Of a stretch of DNA of 44,639 nt, positions 31,176 to 41,822 are shown in pieces; within the stretch, counting starts at the first letter, position 1, and every line of letters begins with the position of its first letter. The DNA is from JAXGTO01 sp040774885 (GTDB lineage Bacteria > Actinomycetota > Coriobacteriia > Coriobacteriales > Eggerthellaceae), in contig JAXGTO010000021.1 in the NCBI GenBank assembly GCA_040774885.1, positions 1 through 44,639 on the forward strand, written 5' to 3'. Both the position numbers and the translations under genes were made by a program. Below the pieces are notes generated by a model. That model saw nothing but the letters and a program-made list of their open reading frames with translations, did no database searches and had not been told where the DNA came from.

Positions 31176-31436
31176 ATGCTCTCCTTTGGAAGCGCGGCAG
31201 CGCATCTGATCGGAAGAGGGGTCATGGCCACTTTCGGACGGAGTTCGTCCAAGAGCGGGTGTGGAAGGAACGGGCCGCAACGGCCGGCGTACCTCATGCC
31301 CCTCGACATGCGGACAATGGCACTAGGTGCCTTGCAGAAGTACTTGATTATGCGGGGAGGGTGCAGAATGGCGATGGCGGGCGAAGCCCAACCGTGGAGC
31401 GCATGCAGAATCAGCGCTCGAAAACCATCGGGTAGT
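31176..31436. other. Gap between the lipoprotein and second ATPase genes, no gene seen
   Basis: No coding frame is convincing. Small hairpins are present: GGCAC-TAG-GTGCC around 31319-31331 and GGGCTTCGCCC around 31379-31390. A separate promoter for the binding protein probably lies here, since binding proteins are often made in excess over their permease, but no clear box pair was found. Confidence 0.3.
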
Positions 31437-32426
31437 CTAGCACAAATCCCTGTCTCCCGAAACGATTTTATGGCAGGCCGCGGAATGTCCTGGTGATACG
31501 GGATGCAGCGCGGGGCAAGAGGATTTGCATTCGGCTGATCGCTCAGCGCAACGCCCGAAGAACGGGCATCCTCCGGCTACATCCAGTGGGTTGGGAACTT
31601 CGCCTTCCAAAGTTGCCGCTTTTCGCTGACGGGCCAGGCGCGGATCGGCTACGGGCGCCGCTGCAAGCAATCCCTGCGTGTAGGGGTGCGCCGGGTGGGC
31701 GAACACCTGCTCGGCCGGTCCGATTTCGACCAGTTTGCCTAGGTACATGACACCCACCGTGTCGGAAAGGTAGCGAACCATCGAAAGGTCATGCGCGATG
31801 AGCAGCATGGTCAGGTTGCGTTCGCGCTTCAGGTCGGAAAGGAGATTGACTATCTGGGCCTGCACCGAGACATCCAAGGCGGAAAGGGGCTCGTCGCATA
31901 GCAGGAACTCCGGGTTCACGGAAAGCGCGCGGGCGATGCCGACGCGCTGGCGCTGTCCACCTGAAAGCTCACGGGCGGTGCGGGCGGAAAATGCCGATCC
32001 CAATCCCACGCTATCCAACAGGTCGGCTACCATCTGGAGCTCTTGCGACGACGAATCCGCCAAATGGTGGATTCGTATGCCCTCGCGTACGATATCGGCC
32101 ACCTTTTGATGCGGATCGAGTGAGGTGTACGGGTCTTGAAACACCATCTGGGCACGGCGTGTGAATGCGAAGCGCTCCTTGCGTCCGAATGAAGACAGGT
32201 CGGCTCCGTCAAAGAGGACGCGCCCGGCGTCGGCGCGGTGCATGCCCAGGCAGGTTTTTCCACAGGTGGTTTTTCCGCATCCCGATTCGCCTACCAGACC
32301 CAATGTTTCGCCTTTGGCGATGGAAAGCGAAACGTCGTCGACGGCCCTCAAAACGCGCCCATGTCCCAGGTCGAAATGTTTGTCTACATGCTCCAAGCGA
32401 ATCATATCGGTTCGATCATCGATCAT
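31437..32426 (-). CDS. Peptide ABC transporter ATPase, OppF/DppF type
   Basis: A 329-residue ATPase that powers peptide import. Walker A is GESGCGKTT, the ABC signature is ELSGGQRQRVGIARAL, Walker B is FLLCDEPLSALD, and the switch His is in IAHDLSM. The C-terminal extension has the oligopeptide-family cysteines (GGCPFFGRCAERSAECKSSCP), which in DppD/F relatives can bind an FeS cluster. The ATG at 32426 (GGAAAGG upstream) overlaps the previous gene's end by 11 bases, so the two ATPases are coupled. Confidence 0.94.
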   Translation of the reverse strand: MIDDRTDMIRLEHVDKHFDLGHGRVLRAVDDVSLSIAKGETLGLVGESGCGKTTCGKTCLGMHRADAGRVLFDGADLSSFGRKERFAFTRRAQMVFQDPYTSLDPHQKVADIVREGIRIHHLADSSSQELQMVADLLDSVGLGSAFSARTARELSGGQRQRVGIARALSVNPEFLLCDEPLSALDVSVQAQIVNLLSDLKRERNLTMLLIAHDLSMVRYLSDTVGVMYLGKLVEIGPAEQVFAHPAHPYTQGLLAAAPVADPRLARQRKAATLEGEVPNPLDVAGGCPFFGRCAERSAECKSSCPALHPVSPGHSAACHKIVSGDRDLC

Positions 32427-33462
32427 GGCAAACCTTTCCGGCCTCGAACGGCACGCCGCTGCGATCGGCGTGCGGGTCCGACAGCCAGCATGCGGTTGTA
32501 TGGCCTTCACCCACTAAGCTGCGTTGAGGGTTGTGGTCATGGCAGATTGCCATGGCAAACGGACAACGGTTGGCGAAAGCGCATCCTGCGGGCGGATCGA
32601 TCATGTCGGGCACGTTTCCCTCGATGGTGGGAAGATGTCCGCCAGGTTCGGCATCGGTGCGCGGAACTGCATTCAGCAGGGCCCAAGTATAGGGGTGGGC
32701 GGGGTGATAGAAGATGGTGTCGCAGGAGCCAGACTCAACGATTTTTCCCGCGTACATGACGGCGACGTCATCGGCCATGCGGGCCACCACCCCCATGTCG
32801 TGGGTGATGATGAGGATTGCCATGTCGGTTTCGTCTTGCAGCCGTTGCATCAAGTCGAGTATCTGGGCCTGGATAGTCACATCGAGTGAAGTCGTGGGTT
32901 CGTCGGCTATCAAGACGGACGGATGGGCCATCATCGCCATGGCTATCATAGCCCGCTGGCGCATGCCACCTGACAGCTCGAAGGGGTAGCTGCGAGATGC
33001 CATGCGCGGGTCGGCTATTCCGACATCTTTGAGGGCTGTCAATACCGCATCGTCGACTTGCTTGCGTGAAAGGTGGGCGGAATGGTTGGTCAGGTTCTCG
33101 GCTATCTGACGGCCGACGCGCATGGTGGGGTTGAGTGCCGCCAGCGCATCCTGGAAGATCATCGCGCAATCGCCGCCGCAAAATCGGGTCATCTGCGCTT
33201 CGTTGAACGAATTGACGTCCTGCCCATCGAAAAAGATCGATCCGCCGATTCTCACTCCTGGCTGGGATCGCTCCAATCCCATCATCGTGCGTGCGGTCAC
33301 GGACTTCCCGCACCCCGATTCGCCTACCAAAGCCAACGTTCGGTGTGCGGTCAAACGAAGGTCGATGCCGCGCACGGCTTTGACTTCGCCGGATATTGTG
33401 GGGTATTCCACAGAGAGCCCGCGGGCTTCCATGATGGGCTTTGTCGACACGGTGCTCCTCAT
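32416..33462 (-). CDS. Peptide ABC transporter ATPase, OppD/DppD type
   Basis: A 348-residue ATPase partner of the following gene. Walker A is GESGCGKS, the signature is ELSGGMRQRAMIAMAM, Walker B is VLIADEPTTSLD, and the switch His is in IITHDMG. The C-terminal family motif is PPAGCAFANRCPFAM. The start at 33462 overlaps the permease stop as ATGA. A longer frame upstream is the shadow of the permease gene. Both ATPases would bind the cytoplasmic loops of the two permeases. Confidence 0.94.
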   Translation of the reverse strand: MRSTVSTKPIMEARGLSVEYPTISGEVKAVRGIDLRLTAHRTLALVGESGCGKSVTARTMMGLERSQPGVRIGGSIFFDGQDVNSFNEAQMTRFCGGDCAMIFQDALAALNPTMRVGRQIAENLTNHSAHLSRKQVDDAVLTALKDVGIADPRMASRSYPFELSGGMRQRAMIAMAMMAHPSVLIADEPTTSLDVTIQAQILDLMQRLQDETDMAILIITHDMGVVARMADDVAVMYAGKIVESGSCDTIFYHPAHPYTWALLNAVPRTDAEPGGHLPTIEGNVPDMIDPPAGCAFANRCPFAMAICHDHNPQRSLVGEGHTTACWLSDPHADRSGVPFEAGKVCHDR

Positions 33463-34376
33463 CGTTGTTTTCCCGGCTGCAGGGTGGCTTGGACCACGTC
33501 GCCTATCAGGTTGAAGCACAGCACCGTCACCAAGATGAGCACGCCGGGATAGACGGCCATCAATGGAGCATCGAGGATATGGGCCTGCGCGCTTTGAAGC
33601 ATGCTGCCCCAAGATGATTGCGGTATCTGCACCCCGAGCCCCAGAAAGCTCAGGGATGATTCGGTAAGGATTGCACCGGCCACACCCAGCGTCGCCGAAA
33701 CGATGAGCGGGCTGGCGATATTGGGAACGATGTGCTTCAGGGTGATGTTCGTGCCCCGCGCGCCCAGGTTTTCGGAAGCCACAACGAAATCGCGATGTTT
33801 GATGGACATGGTCTCGGCGCGTGTGATGCGGGCAACTGAAGCCCAGGAAAACAGACTCAGCACCAAAATGAGCGTGACGAGCCCGGGCTTGAGCAGGGCG
33901 TTCAACACGATCATGAGAAGCAAGCTGGGAAGCGCCAAGAAGATATCGGTCAGGCGCATGAGCACGGTGTCGATCTTGCCGCCTGCATATCCAGCGCAAA
34001 CGCCGATTGCCGTGCCGATAACCAGCGAAACGGCCATGGCGCAAAAGCCCACGGTCAACGAAACGCGCCCGCCATACAGAGTGCGGGTGAAAAGATCCCT
34101 GCCGTAATCGTCTGTTCCGAACCAATGCTCGGCACTCGGCCCTTCCAGTTTATGGGCGATATCGATGGCATCGGGGTCGAAGGGGCACAGTGGCGCGGCA
34201 AGGGCCGCTATCACGATGACAATCAGTACCACCGCGGCGACCAAGGCGGGCTTGTTGGTCCAGAGTTCATGGAGGAAAGCGCGTGGCAGGCTGCGCGAAA
34301 CGTGCGCAACAACTGCGGTTTCTTCAGAAGGCATGCGGGTAAACAGGGATTGCTCTTGCAAAGTGGCGTTATCCAT
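33459..34376 (-). CDS. Peptide ABC transporter permease, OppC/DppC type
   Basis: A 305-residue membrane permease. A cytoplasmic N-terminus is followed by a first helix (about 43-63), an extracellular FGTDDYGRDLFTRTLYGGR typical of OppC/DppC, and five more helices. The ATPase-contact loop is in ENLGARGTNITLKHIVPNI. It forms the channel with the following permease. Its start overlaps the end of the upstream permease gene by eight bases. Confidence 0.94.
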   Translation of the reverse strand: MDNATLQEQSLFTRMPSEETAVVAHVSRSLPRAFLHELWTNKPALVAAVVLIVIVIAALAAPLCPFDPDAIDIAHKLEGPSAEHWFGTDDYGRDLFTRTLYGGRVSLTVGFCAMAVSLVIGTAIGVCAGYAGGKIDTVLMRLTDIFLALPSLLLMIVLNALLKPGLVTLILVLSLFSWASVARITRAETMSIKHRDFVVASENLGARGTNITLKHIVPNIASPLIVSATLGVAGAILTESSLSFLGLGVQIPQSSWGSMLQSAQAHILDAPLMAVYPGVLILVTVLCFNLIGDVVQATLQPGKQR

Positions 34377-35334
34377 GGTTCCTCCCGCTCCACTCTCTGA
34401 TTCGGGGGTCGGCGGCGGCGTAGAGCAGGTCGGCGATGAAGTTTCCTATCACCATGATGAGACCCGTCATCATCACGTACGCCATGATGACGGGGTAGTC
34501 GCGTGCGCCGATGGCCGACATGGCGAGCATGCCGATGCCCGGCCAGCCGAAGACGCTTTCGATGATGAACGACCCGCATACCAGGCTGGGAATGCGCATG
34601 CCCAACAGGGTGATGATGGGCAGCAGCGTATTTTTGAGCACGTGCCGGGTGAGGATCTTTCGCCGGGGTGTGCCTTTAGCCGCTGCGGTCAGCACGTAAT
34701 CTTCACCCAGTTCGCGGATGGTGTTGCCACGGATATAACGGACGAAGACCGCCATTGAAGCTATAGCCAGGGTGATGCAGGGCATGACCAGGTGAGCCAT
34801 CAAATCGCCGAATGATTGGTCGCCCACCCGATGCATACCCGAAGAAGGCAGCAGTGAAAACGTTGCGGAAAACACGATGATAAGCATCATGCCCAGCCAA
34901 AATGACGGAACCGACATTCCGATATAGGTAAGGCCGCTGATAAGCTTATCGGCCCATTTCGACTTCTTGAGCCCGGCTGCCAGCCCCAAGGGCACGGCCA
35001 CCACCACCGCCAAGAGCAACGACGACCCCATAAGCAGCAGCGTGGCGGGCAGGCGATTGATGATCTGGGGCATCACTGCCGATTTGTTGGTAAGCGATAC
35101 GCCGAAATCACCCTGGATGGCCCGTTCGGCCCACGCCAGATATTGTTCGGGAAGGCTCTTGTCCAGGCCCAAGTCTGCGTTGACGGCATCTTTTTGCTCG
35201 TCGGTCATATCGGGTGTGATGTACATCGACGAGATGTCGCCAGGCGCAACGTAGATGATTGCGAACGAGAAGATGGAGACGACGATCATGACCACTACCA
35301 GTTGGGCTGCTTTCGATGCCAAATACCGTTTCAT
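34369..35334 (-). CDS. Peptide ABC transporter permease, OppB/DppB type
   Basis: A 321-residue six-helix permease of the peptide transporter. The N-terminal helix is followed by the family pattern DLGLDKSLPEQYLAW and an FGVSLTNKSAV stretch. The cytoplasmic coupling loop reads TAAAKGTPRRKILTRHVLKNT, and the last helices end near DPRIREW. It follows the C-S lyase gene with a 46-base gap and no terminator, and AGGACCT lies before the ATG. Confidence 0.94.
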   Translation of the reverse strand: MKRYLASKAAQLVVVMIVVSIFSFAIIYVAPGDISSMYITPDMTDEQKDAVNADLGLDKSLPEQYLAWAERAIQGDFGVSLTNKSAVMPQIINRLPATLLLMGSSLLLAVVVAVPLGLAAGLKKSKWADKLISGLTYIGMSVPSFWLGMMLIIVFSATFSLLPSSGMHRVGDQSFGDLMAHLVMPCITLAIASMAVFVRYIRGNTIRELGEDYVLTAAAKGTPRRKILTRHVLKNTLLPIITLLGMRIPSLVCGSFIIESVFGWPGIGMLAMSAIGARDYPVIMAYVMMTGLIMVIGNFIADLLYAAADPRIREWSGRNHG

Positions 35335-35380
35335 AGGTCCTGATTTCCGCGCAGGCTTGTGCCGGCGCCGCGCAAGCGCC

Positions 35381-36547
35381 TCATCGGCAACCTCGTCCCA
35401 ATCGGTTCAAGCATTCCTGGACGGTTGCTCGGGTGCAGGCCATGTTCACGCGGGCGAACCCTTCGCCTTCCAGCCCGTATTCGCCTCCTGCATTCAGTGC
35501 CAAGCCGCAACGATCAGCGAAAAACGCCTTCAGTTCATCGTTCGTTTTGCCCAGGCTGCGGCAGTCGATCCAGACCAAGTAGGTTCCTTCGGGCGCGCGT
35601 ACTTTCAAGGCGGGGAAATCGGCATCGATGACAGAGCAGAACAGGTCGATGTTTCCCTTCAAGTACGGCAAGAGGGCGTCGAGCCATGCCTCCGAATGCC
35701 CGTAGGCGCCCACCACAGCGGCTTCCACGAAGCTGTTAGCCGAAAACGCATGGTTGCGTGCCATTGTTTTGCGATAGGCGACGCGCAGCTTTTCGCCGGG
35801 AATGATGGTGTTGGCGGCTTGGATGCCGGCGATGTTGAACGTCTTGCTGGGCGCGGTGCACACGATGCAGCGGTCTGCGATTTCCGGAGCCGCGTTCAAG
35901 TAGAAGGTATGTTGCTTGAATACCAGGTCATGATGGATCTCGTCGACGATGGCAACCAGGTTGTGCTCGATGCAGAAGCGGGCCGTCTGCGCCAATTCAT
36001 CGGCTGTCCATACGCGGCCAACGGGATTGTGGGGCGAACACAACATGAGCGCCTTGGTGGCCGGCGTTATCCGACGTTCCATTTCTTCGAAATCGAACGA
36101 ATACCGCAGCCCATCATGGGCAAGCGGGCAAGGAACCGCCGTGCACCCTTGCGACTCCACCGCTTTATAGAAGGGTCCGTATACCGGCGAGGGCACGAGC
36201 ACCTCATCTCCCAGCTTGCAGACCGTTTGCACGGCAAAGTGAAGTGCGGGCACGACGCCTGGGGTGAACAGAACCCATTCGCGCTCGATGCGTGCATTAT
36301 GCCGGTGCTCCATCCAGGAAATCACCGTTTGATAGTACTCGGGCGAAAGCATGCCGTAGCCGAACCATTGCGTATCGGCTCGTTGATGGAGCTGTTCGAC
36401 GATTCCCGGTGCAGCAGGGAAGTCCATATCGGCGATCCACAGGGGAAGCAGATCCTTGCCGCCGAAGAATCGATCTGCCGCATCCCATTTGAGGGAACTT
36501 CGGTTGCGGCACGGAGGAATGTTGTCAAAGTCGAATTGAACGCTCAT
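35381..36547 (-). CDS. MalY/PatB-type PLP-dependent C-S lyase or aminotransferase
   Basis: A 388-residue fold-type I PLP enzyme of the MalY/PatB subgroup, whose members cleave the C-S bond of cystathionine or cysteine conjugates to give thiol or H2S, pyruvate and ammonia. PLP Lys235 lies in APSKTFNIAG. The family signatures are MDFPAAPG near the start, the ring-stacking area GVVPAL, the Asp in VDEIHHDL, and SPHNPVG. The start MSVQFDFDN (at 36547) fits family members; an upstream ATG adds 11 residues. It is the first gene of the peptide-transporter operon, which suggests that imported peptides supply its sulfur amino acids. Substrate choice is inference. Confidence 0.9.
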   Translation of the reverse strand: MSVQFDFDNIPPCRNRSSLKWDAADRFFGGKDLLPLWIADMDFPAAPGIVEQLHQRADTQWFGYGMLSPEYYQTVISWMEHRHNARIEREWVLFTPGVVPALHFAVQTVCKLGDEVLVPSPVYGPFYKAVESQGCTAVPCPLAHDGLRYSFDFEEMERRITPATKALMLCSPHNPVGRVWTADELAQTARFCIEHNLVAIVDEIHHDLVFKQHTFYLNAAPEIADRCIVCTAPSKTFNIAGIQAANTIIPGEKLRVAYRKTMARNHAFSANSFVEAAVVGAYGHSEAWLDALLPYLKGNIDLFCSVIDADFPALKVRAPEGTYLVWIDCRSLGKTNDELKAFFADRCGLALNAGGEYGLEGEGFARVNMACTRATVQECLNRLGRGCR

Positions 36548-36762
36548 GATTCGTTTGCCTTTCAGGGCATCCGCATCCACAGCCTTATGCCACGTGCGAT
36601 TGCGGTAAGCACGCAGAAGCGCTTGCTTCCAATCGGGGCAAGTCAGCCGAAGATGCAGAAAGGGGTGATTTCGATGTGCGGGCTGAGGCGCCGATGGCGC
36701 GGCCGCATGGGGAACTGCAGAACGGTCTTGAGAGCGAAGGGCTCTGGCCGAGGTCCCGTCGG
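36548..36762 (-). promoter_or_regulatory. Long leader of the C-S lyase and peptide-transport operon
   Basis: If transcription starts about eight bases after the -10 at 36769-36774, the leader is about 215 bases. It contains hairpins (minus strand) AGAGC/GCTCT with loop CCTTC, GAAGC/GCTTC and CGTGC/GCACG. No T-box, S-box or other known riboswitch motif was recognised. The length for a metabolic operon suggests regulation by RNA structure. Confidence 0.35.
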
Positions 36763-36768
36763 TGGGGG

Positions 36769-36797
36769 ATTATAGCATTGCGGCGCTATTGTTTGAA
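36769..36797 (-). promoter_or_regulatory. Promoter of the C-S lyase and peptide-transport operon
   Basis: On the minus strand, TTCAAA (complement of 36792-36797) and a perfect TATAAT (complement of 36769-36774) are separated by 17 bases. Confidence 0.6.
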
Positions 36798-36994
36798 AGC
36801 GCACGCAACATGGGCAAAGTAGACGAAACCGACGCCCGTCGGGCAAATCCGCAATTCTCTTCGTCTTTGAGCTGCGTGACGCAAGGCGTAGGTTGGTTAC
36901 AGTTCCACTACCTTTGTCGAATCAGGGGCCTCGGCGGCGTGCGCTGAATCCATATGAGGTAGAATTGCTCTCGAAAACGACGAGAGGACTGCAT
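36798..36994. promoter_or_regulatory. Upstream region of clpC
   Basis: No gene is seen. TAGAAT (36960-36965) lies 30 bases before the clpC start and may be its -10, with no good -35 at the right distance. No CtsR or CIRCE-type repeat was found, so the heat-shock control known in Bacillus is not visible here. Confidence 0.35.
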
Positions 36995-39574
<2,580 letters not shown>

Positions 39575-39638
39575 TACGCCGCTTCCTTCCCGTTGCGCGT
39601 GCTGCGGCATCGCTGTCCATGGAACCTGAGAGGATCGT

Positions 39639-40505
39639 ATGACCGATAAGAGAATCAACGAAGATCTGTCCGGCGTGGTAGACCCCGTGGCGGTTCCCTC
39701 GGTGCTTCGTTCCCCTGAGCATCTTCTGAGCCATCTGGACTTCGATGCCCTTTCCCAGAGTTTGGCCGGCCTTGAGGGCAAGGTGGACAAGAAGGCCAAG
39801 ACGGCCGCCATCATCTTGGCGGGCGGTACGGGCGAGCGCTTCGGCAAAGAGGGTGGAAAGCAGCTGGTCGAGATAGCGGGAAAACCCGTTTTGACTTGGT
39901 CGGCAGAAGCCTTCGATGCCGTGGGCGACGTAGGGCTCATCGTGGTGGTGTGCCCAGAAGACCGCCAAAAGGAATATCTCAAACGGGCCATCGATCCGTT
40001 CCCGTTCGTCACGCCCGTGGTGATAGCCCCCTCGGGCGACATCCGTCAGGAATCCGCTTTCTCGGGCCTCGAGTTCGTCCCCGACGAATTCGAGTACATC
40101 ATCTTGCATGATGGCGCGCGTCCGCTGATATCCCCCGACCTCATCTCGCACACCATCAACACCCTCAAAGGGAATCTCGATGCCGATGGTGCCGTGGTGG
40201 CGCATCCTTCCGTGGACACGCTCAAGGTCGTCGAAAACGGCGTCATCATGGGCACACCCGATCGCACGGTGTTCTGGAACGCCCAGACCCCGCAAATCTT
40301 CCGCGCGGGCATCTATCGGCGCGCTCATGCTTCGGCGCTTTCCGATGGCTTCGTGGGCACCGACGACTCTTCGCTCATCGAGCGTTTGGGCGGCAAGGTG
40401 CTGGTGGTGGAAGGCAAGCGCGACAACATCAAGCTCACCGTTCCGGAAGACTACCTGCTGTTGGCTGCTGCGGTGCGTTCGATGGTCCTTGGCCAGGAGG
40501 ACTGA
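39639..40505 (+). CDS. ispD: 2-C-methyl-D-erythritol 4-phosphate cytidylyltransferase IspD
   Basis: A 288-residue enzyme of the MEP isoprenoid pathway that joins CTP and MEP to CDP-ME. The nucleotide-binding signature AIILAGGTGERFG starts at about residue 57, and HDGARPLI is the second family signature, with a KQ nearby. Typical IspD has about 230 residues. The first 55 here (DLSGVVDPVAVPSV...) are an extension without a known motif, and no internal Met with a ribosome binding site replaces the ATG at 39639. The stop overlaps the ispF start by one base. Confidence 0.94.
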   Translation: MTDKRINEDLSGVVDPVAVPSVLRSPEHLLSHLDFDALSQSLAGLEGKVDKKAKTAAIILAGGTGERFGKEGGKQLVEIAGKPVLTWSAEAFDAVGDVGLIVVVCPEDRQKEYLKRAIDPFPFVTPVVIAPSGDIRQESAFSGLEFVPDEFEYIILHDGARPLISPDLISHTINTLKGNLDADGAVVAHPSVDTLKVVENGVIMGTPDRTVFWNAQTPQIFRAGIYRRAHASALSDGFVGTDDSSLIERLGGKVLVVEGKRDNIKLTVPEDYLLLAAAVRSMVLGQED

Positions 40506-41017
40506 TGACGACCGATTCTCGTCAGAGCGCTCCCGCGCCGGTGCAACGCATCGGGCTGGGCTACGACGTCCATGAACTGGTGGGGGGCCGCAAGCTCATC
40601 TTGGGCGGCGTGGATATCCCTTACTTCCGTGGGTTGGCCGGCCACTCGGATGCCGATGTGTTGGCCCATGCGGTGGCCGATGCGCTGTTGGGCGGCGTAC
40701 GCGGAGGCGATATCGGCAAGTTGTTCCCCGACACCGACCCTGCCTATGCGGGAGCCGATTCCCTCAAGCTGCTGTCGCAAGTGGCCGCGTTCGTGCGCGA
40801 ACAGGGCTTCGAAATCGTCGACGTCGATTGCGTCATCGCGGCCCAAGACCCCAAGCTGTCGCCGTATCGAGAAGACATGCGCGCCAACTTGGCACGCGCC
40901 ATGGACATTCCGGTTGAAAACGTGGGCGTCAAGGCCACCACAACCGAGCATTTGGGGTTCGAAGGGCGCGGGGAAGGCATTTCGGCCCAATCGGTGGCGT
41001 TGCTTTCTCGATGTTAG
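40505..41017 (+). CDS. ispF: 2-C-methyl-D-erythritol 2,4-cyclodiphosphate synthase IspF
   Basis: A 170-residue trimeric zinc enzyme that makes the cyclic diphosphate from CDP-ME-2-phosphate, two steps after IspD. The zinc ligands are in GLGYDVHEL (Asp and His) and in LAGHSDADVLAHA (second His), with the family end TTEHLGFEGRGEGI. The start overlaps the ispD stop (TGATG), so the genes are coupled, which is common for this pair. Confidence 0.96.
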   Translation: MTTDSRQSAPAPVQRIGLGYDVHELVGGRKLILGGVDIPYFRGLAGHSDADVLAHAVADALLGGVRGGDIGKLFPDTDPAYAGADSLKLLSQVAAFVREQGFEIVDVDCVIAAQDPKLSPYREDMRANLARAMDIPVENVGVKATTTEHLGFEGRGEGISAQSVALLSRC

Positions 41018-41072
41018 CTGCTAAATCCTTGTAATTTGGTAGACTTTGCATTGAGAAGAGAAAGCGACGAAC

Positions 41073-41738
41073 ATGAACATCTTCAAGACCATCGCGGAAG
41101 ACGTGCGCACGGTCAAGGGCACCGACCCGGCCGCGCAGAGCTCTTTCATCATTTGGCTCACTTACCCGGGCTTGCATGCACGCTGGAGCCATGTGGTTGA
41201 ACATTGGCTGTGGAATTGCGGGCTCCACGGCTTGGCGCGCGTGTCCAGCCAGTTCACGCGCTTCATGACCGGCGTCGAGATTCATCCGGCGGCCGTCATC
41301 GGGCGCCGATTCTTCATCGATCACGCCATGGCCGTCATCATCGGAGAGACCACGGTCATCGGCGACGACGTCACGTTGTACCAGGGCGTCACGCTGGGCG
41401 GCACCGGCAAGGAAACGGGCAAACGCCATCCGACCATCGGCAACAACGTGGTGGTGGGCGTGGGCGCCTCGGTGCTCGGCAGCATCACGGTGGGCGACAA
41501 TTCCAAGGTCGGCGGCGGTGCAGTGGTGGTCAAAGACGTCCCGCCCGACTGCACTGTGGTGGGCGTGCCCGGCCACATCGTCATCCGCGATGGGCAGCGC
41601 GTCGAAAAAGAGCAGGAAAAGGCCCAGCAGCACAAGGAGTGCCTGCCCGACCCCACCGAAGAAGAACTCGACTCGTTGCGCGCACAGGTTGAAGCCATCT
41701 GCAACCGCATCGATGAGCTCCATCCCCACGCGCACTGA
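41073..41738 (+). CDS. cysE: Serine O-acetyltransferase CysE
   Basis: A 221-residue left-handed beta-helix acetyltransferase that makes O-acetylserine, the cysteine precursor, from serine and acetyl-CoA. A short N-terminal helical domain is followed by hexapeptide repeats (GVEIHPAAVIGRRFFIDHAM, where the His and Asp are catalytic; then VIGDDVTLYQGVTLGGTG). It has the shorter N-terminus typical of Gram-positive CysE. The C-terminus is a charged helix. TAGACT 28 bases upstream of the start may be its own -10. cysS follows after 84 bases, linking cysteine synthesis with its charging. Confidence 0.95.
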   Translation: MNIFKTIAEDVRTVKGTDPAAQSSFIIWLTYPGLHARWSHVVEHWLWNCGLHGLARVSSQFTRFMTGVEIHPAAVIGRRFFIDHAMAVIIGETTVIGDDVTLYQGVTLGGTGKETGKRHPTIGNNVVVGVGASVLGSITVGDNSKVGGGAVVVKDVPPDCTVVGVPGHIVIRDGQRVEKEQEKAQQHKECLPDPTEEELDSLRAQVEAICNRIDELHPHAH

Positions 41739-41822
41739 GCGCAACCTTCCGATTCCGCCGTGTCGCGCCAACGGTTGCGGTATCCTGTTGGGCAACGCAT
41801 TTCTCGAAGAAAAGGCACATCA

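Noticed and set aside
29403..31496. Long plus-strand frame opposite the binding-protein gene
   Set aside because: It is antisense to a lipoprotein with clear SBP-family features and has no ribosome binding site or domain.
36548..36762. T-box or SAM riboswitch in front of the C-S lyase operon
   Set aside because: No GGGUGGNACCGCG-type T-box sequence or S-box core was found on the minus strand; only small generic hairpins are seen.
36845..36856. A 12-base piece identical (inverted) to the outer flank of element 2 (3451-3462)
   Set aside because: No second arm is found nearby, and one match of 12 bases in about 45 kb on both strands is within chance.
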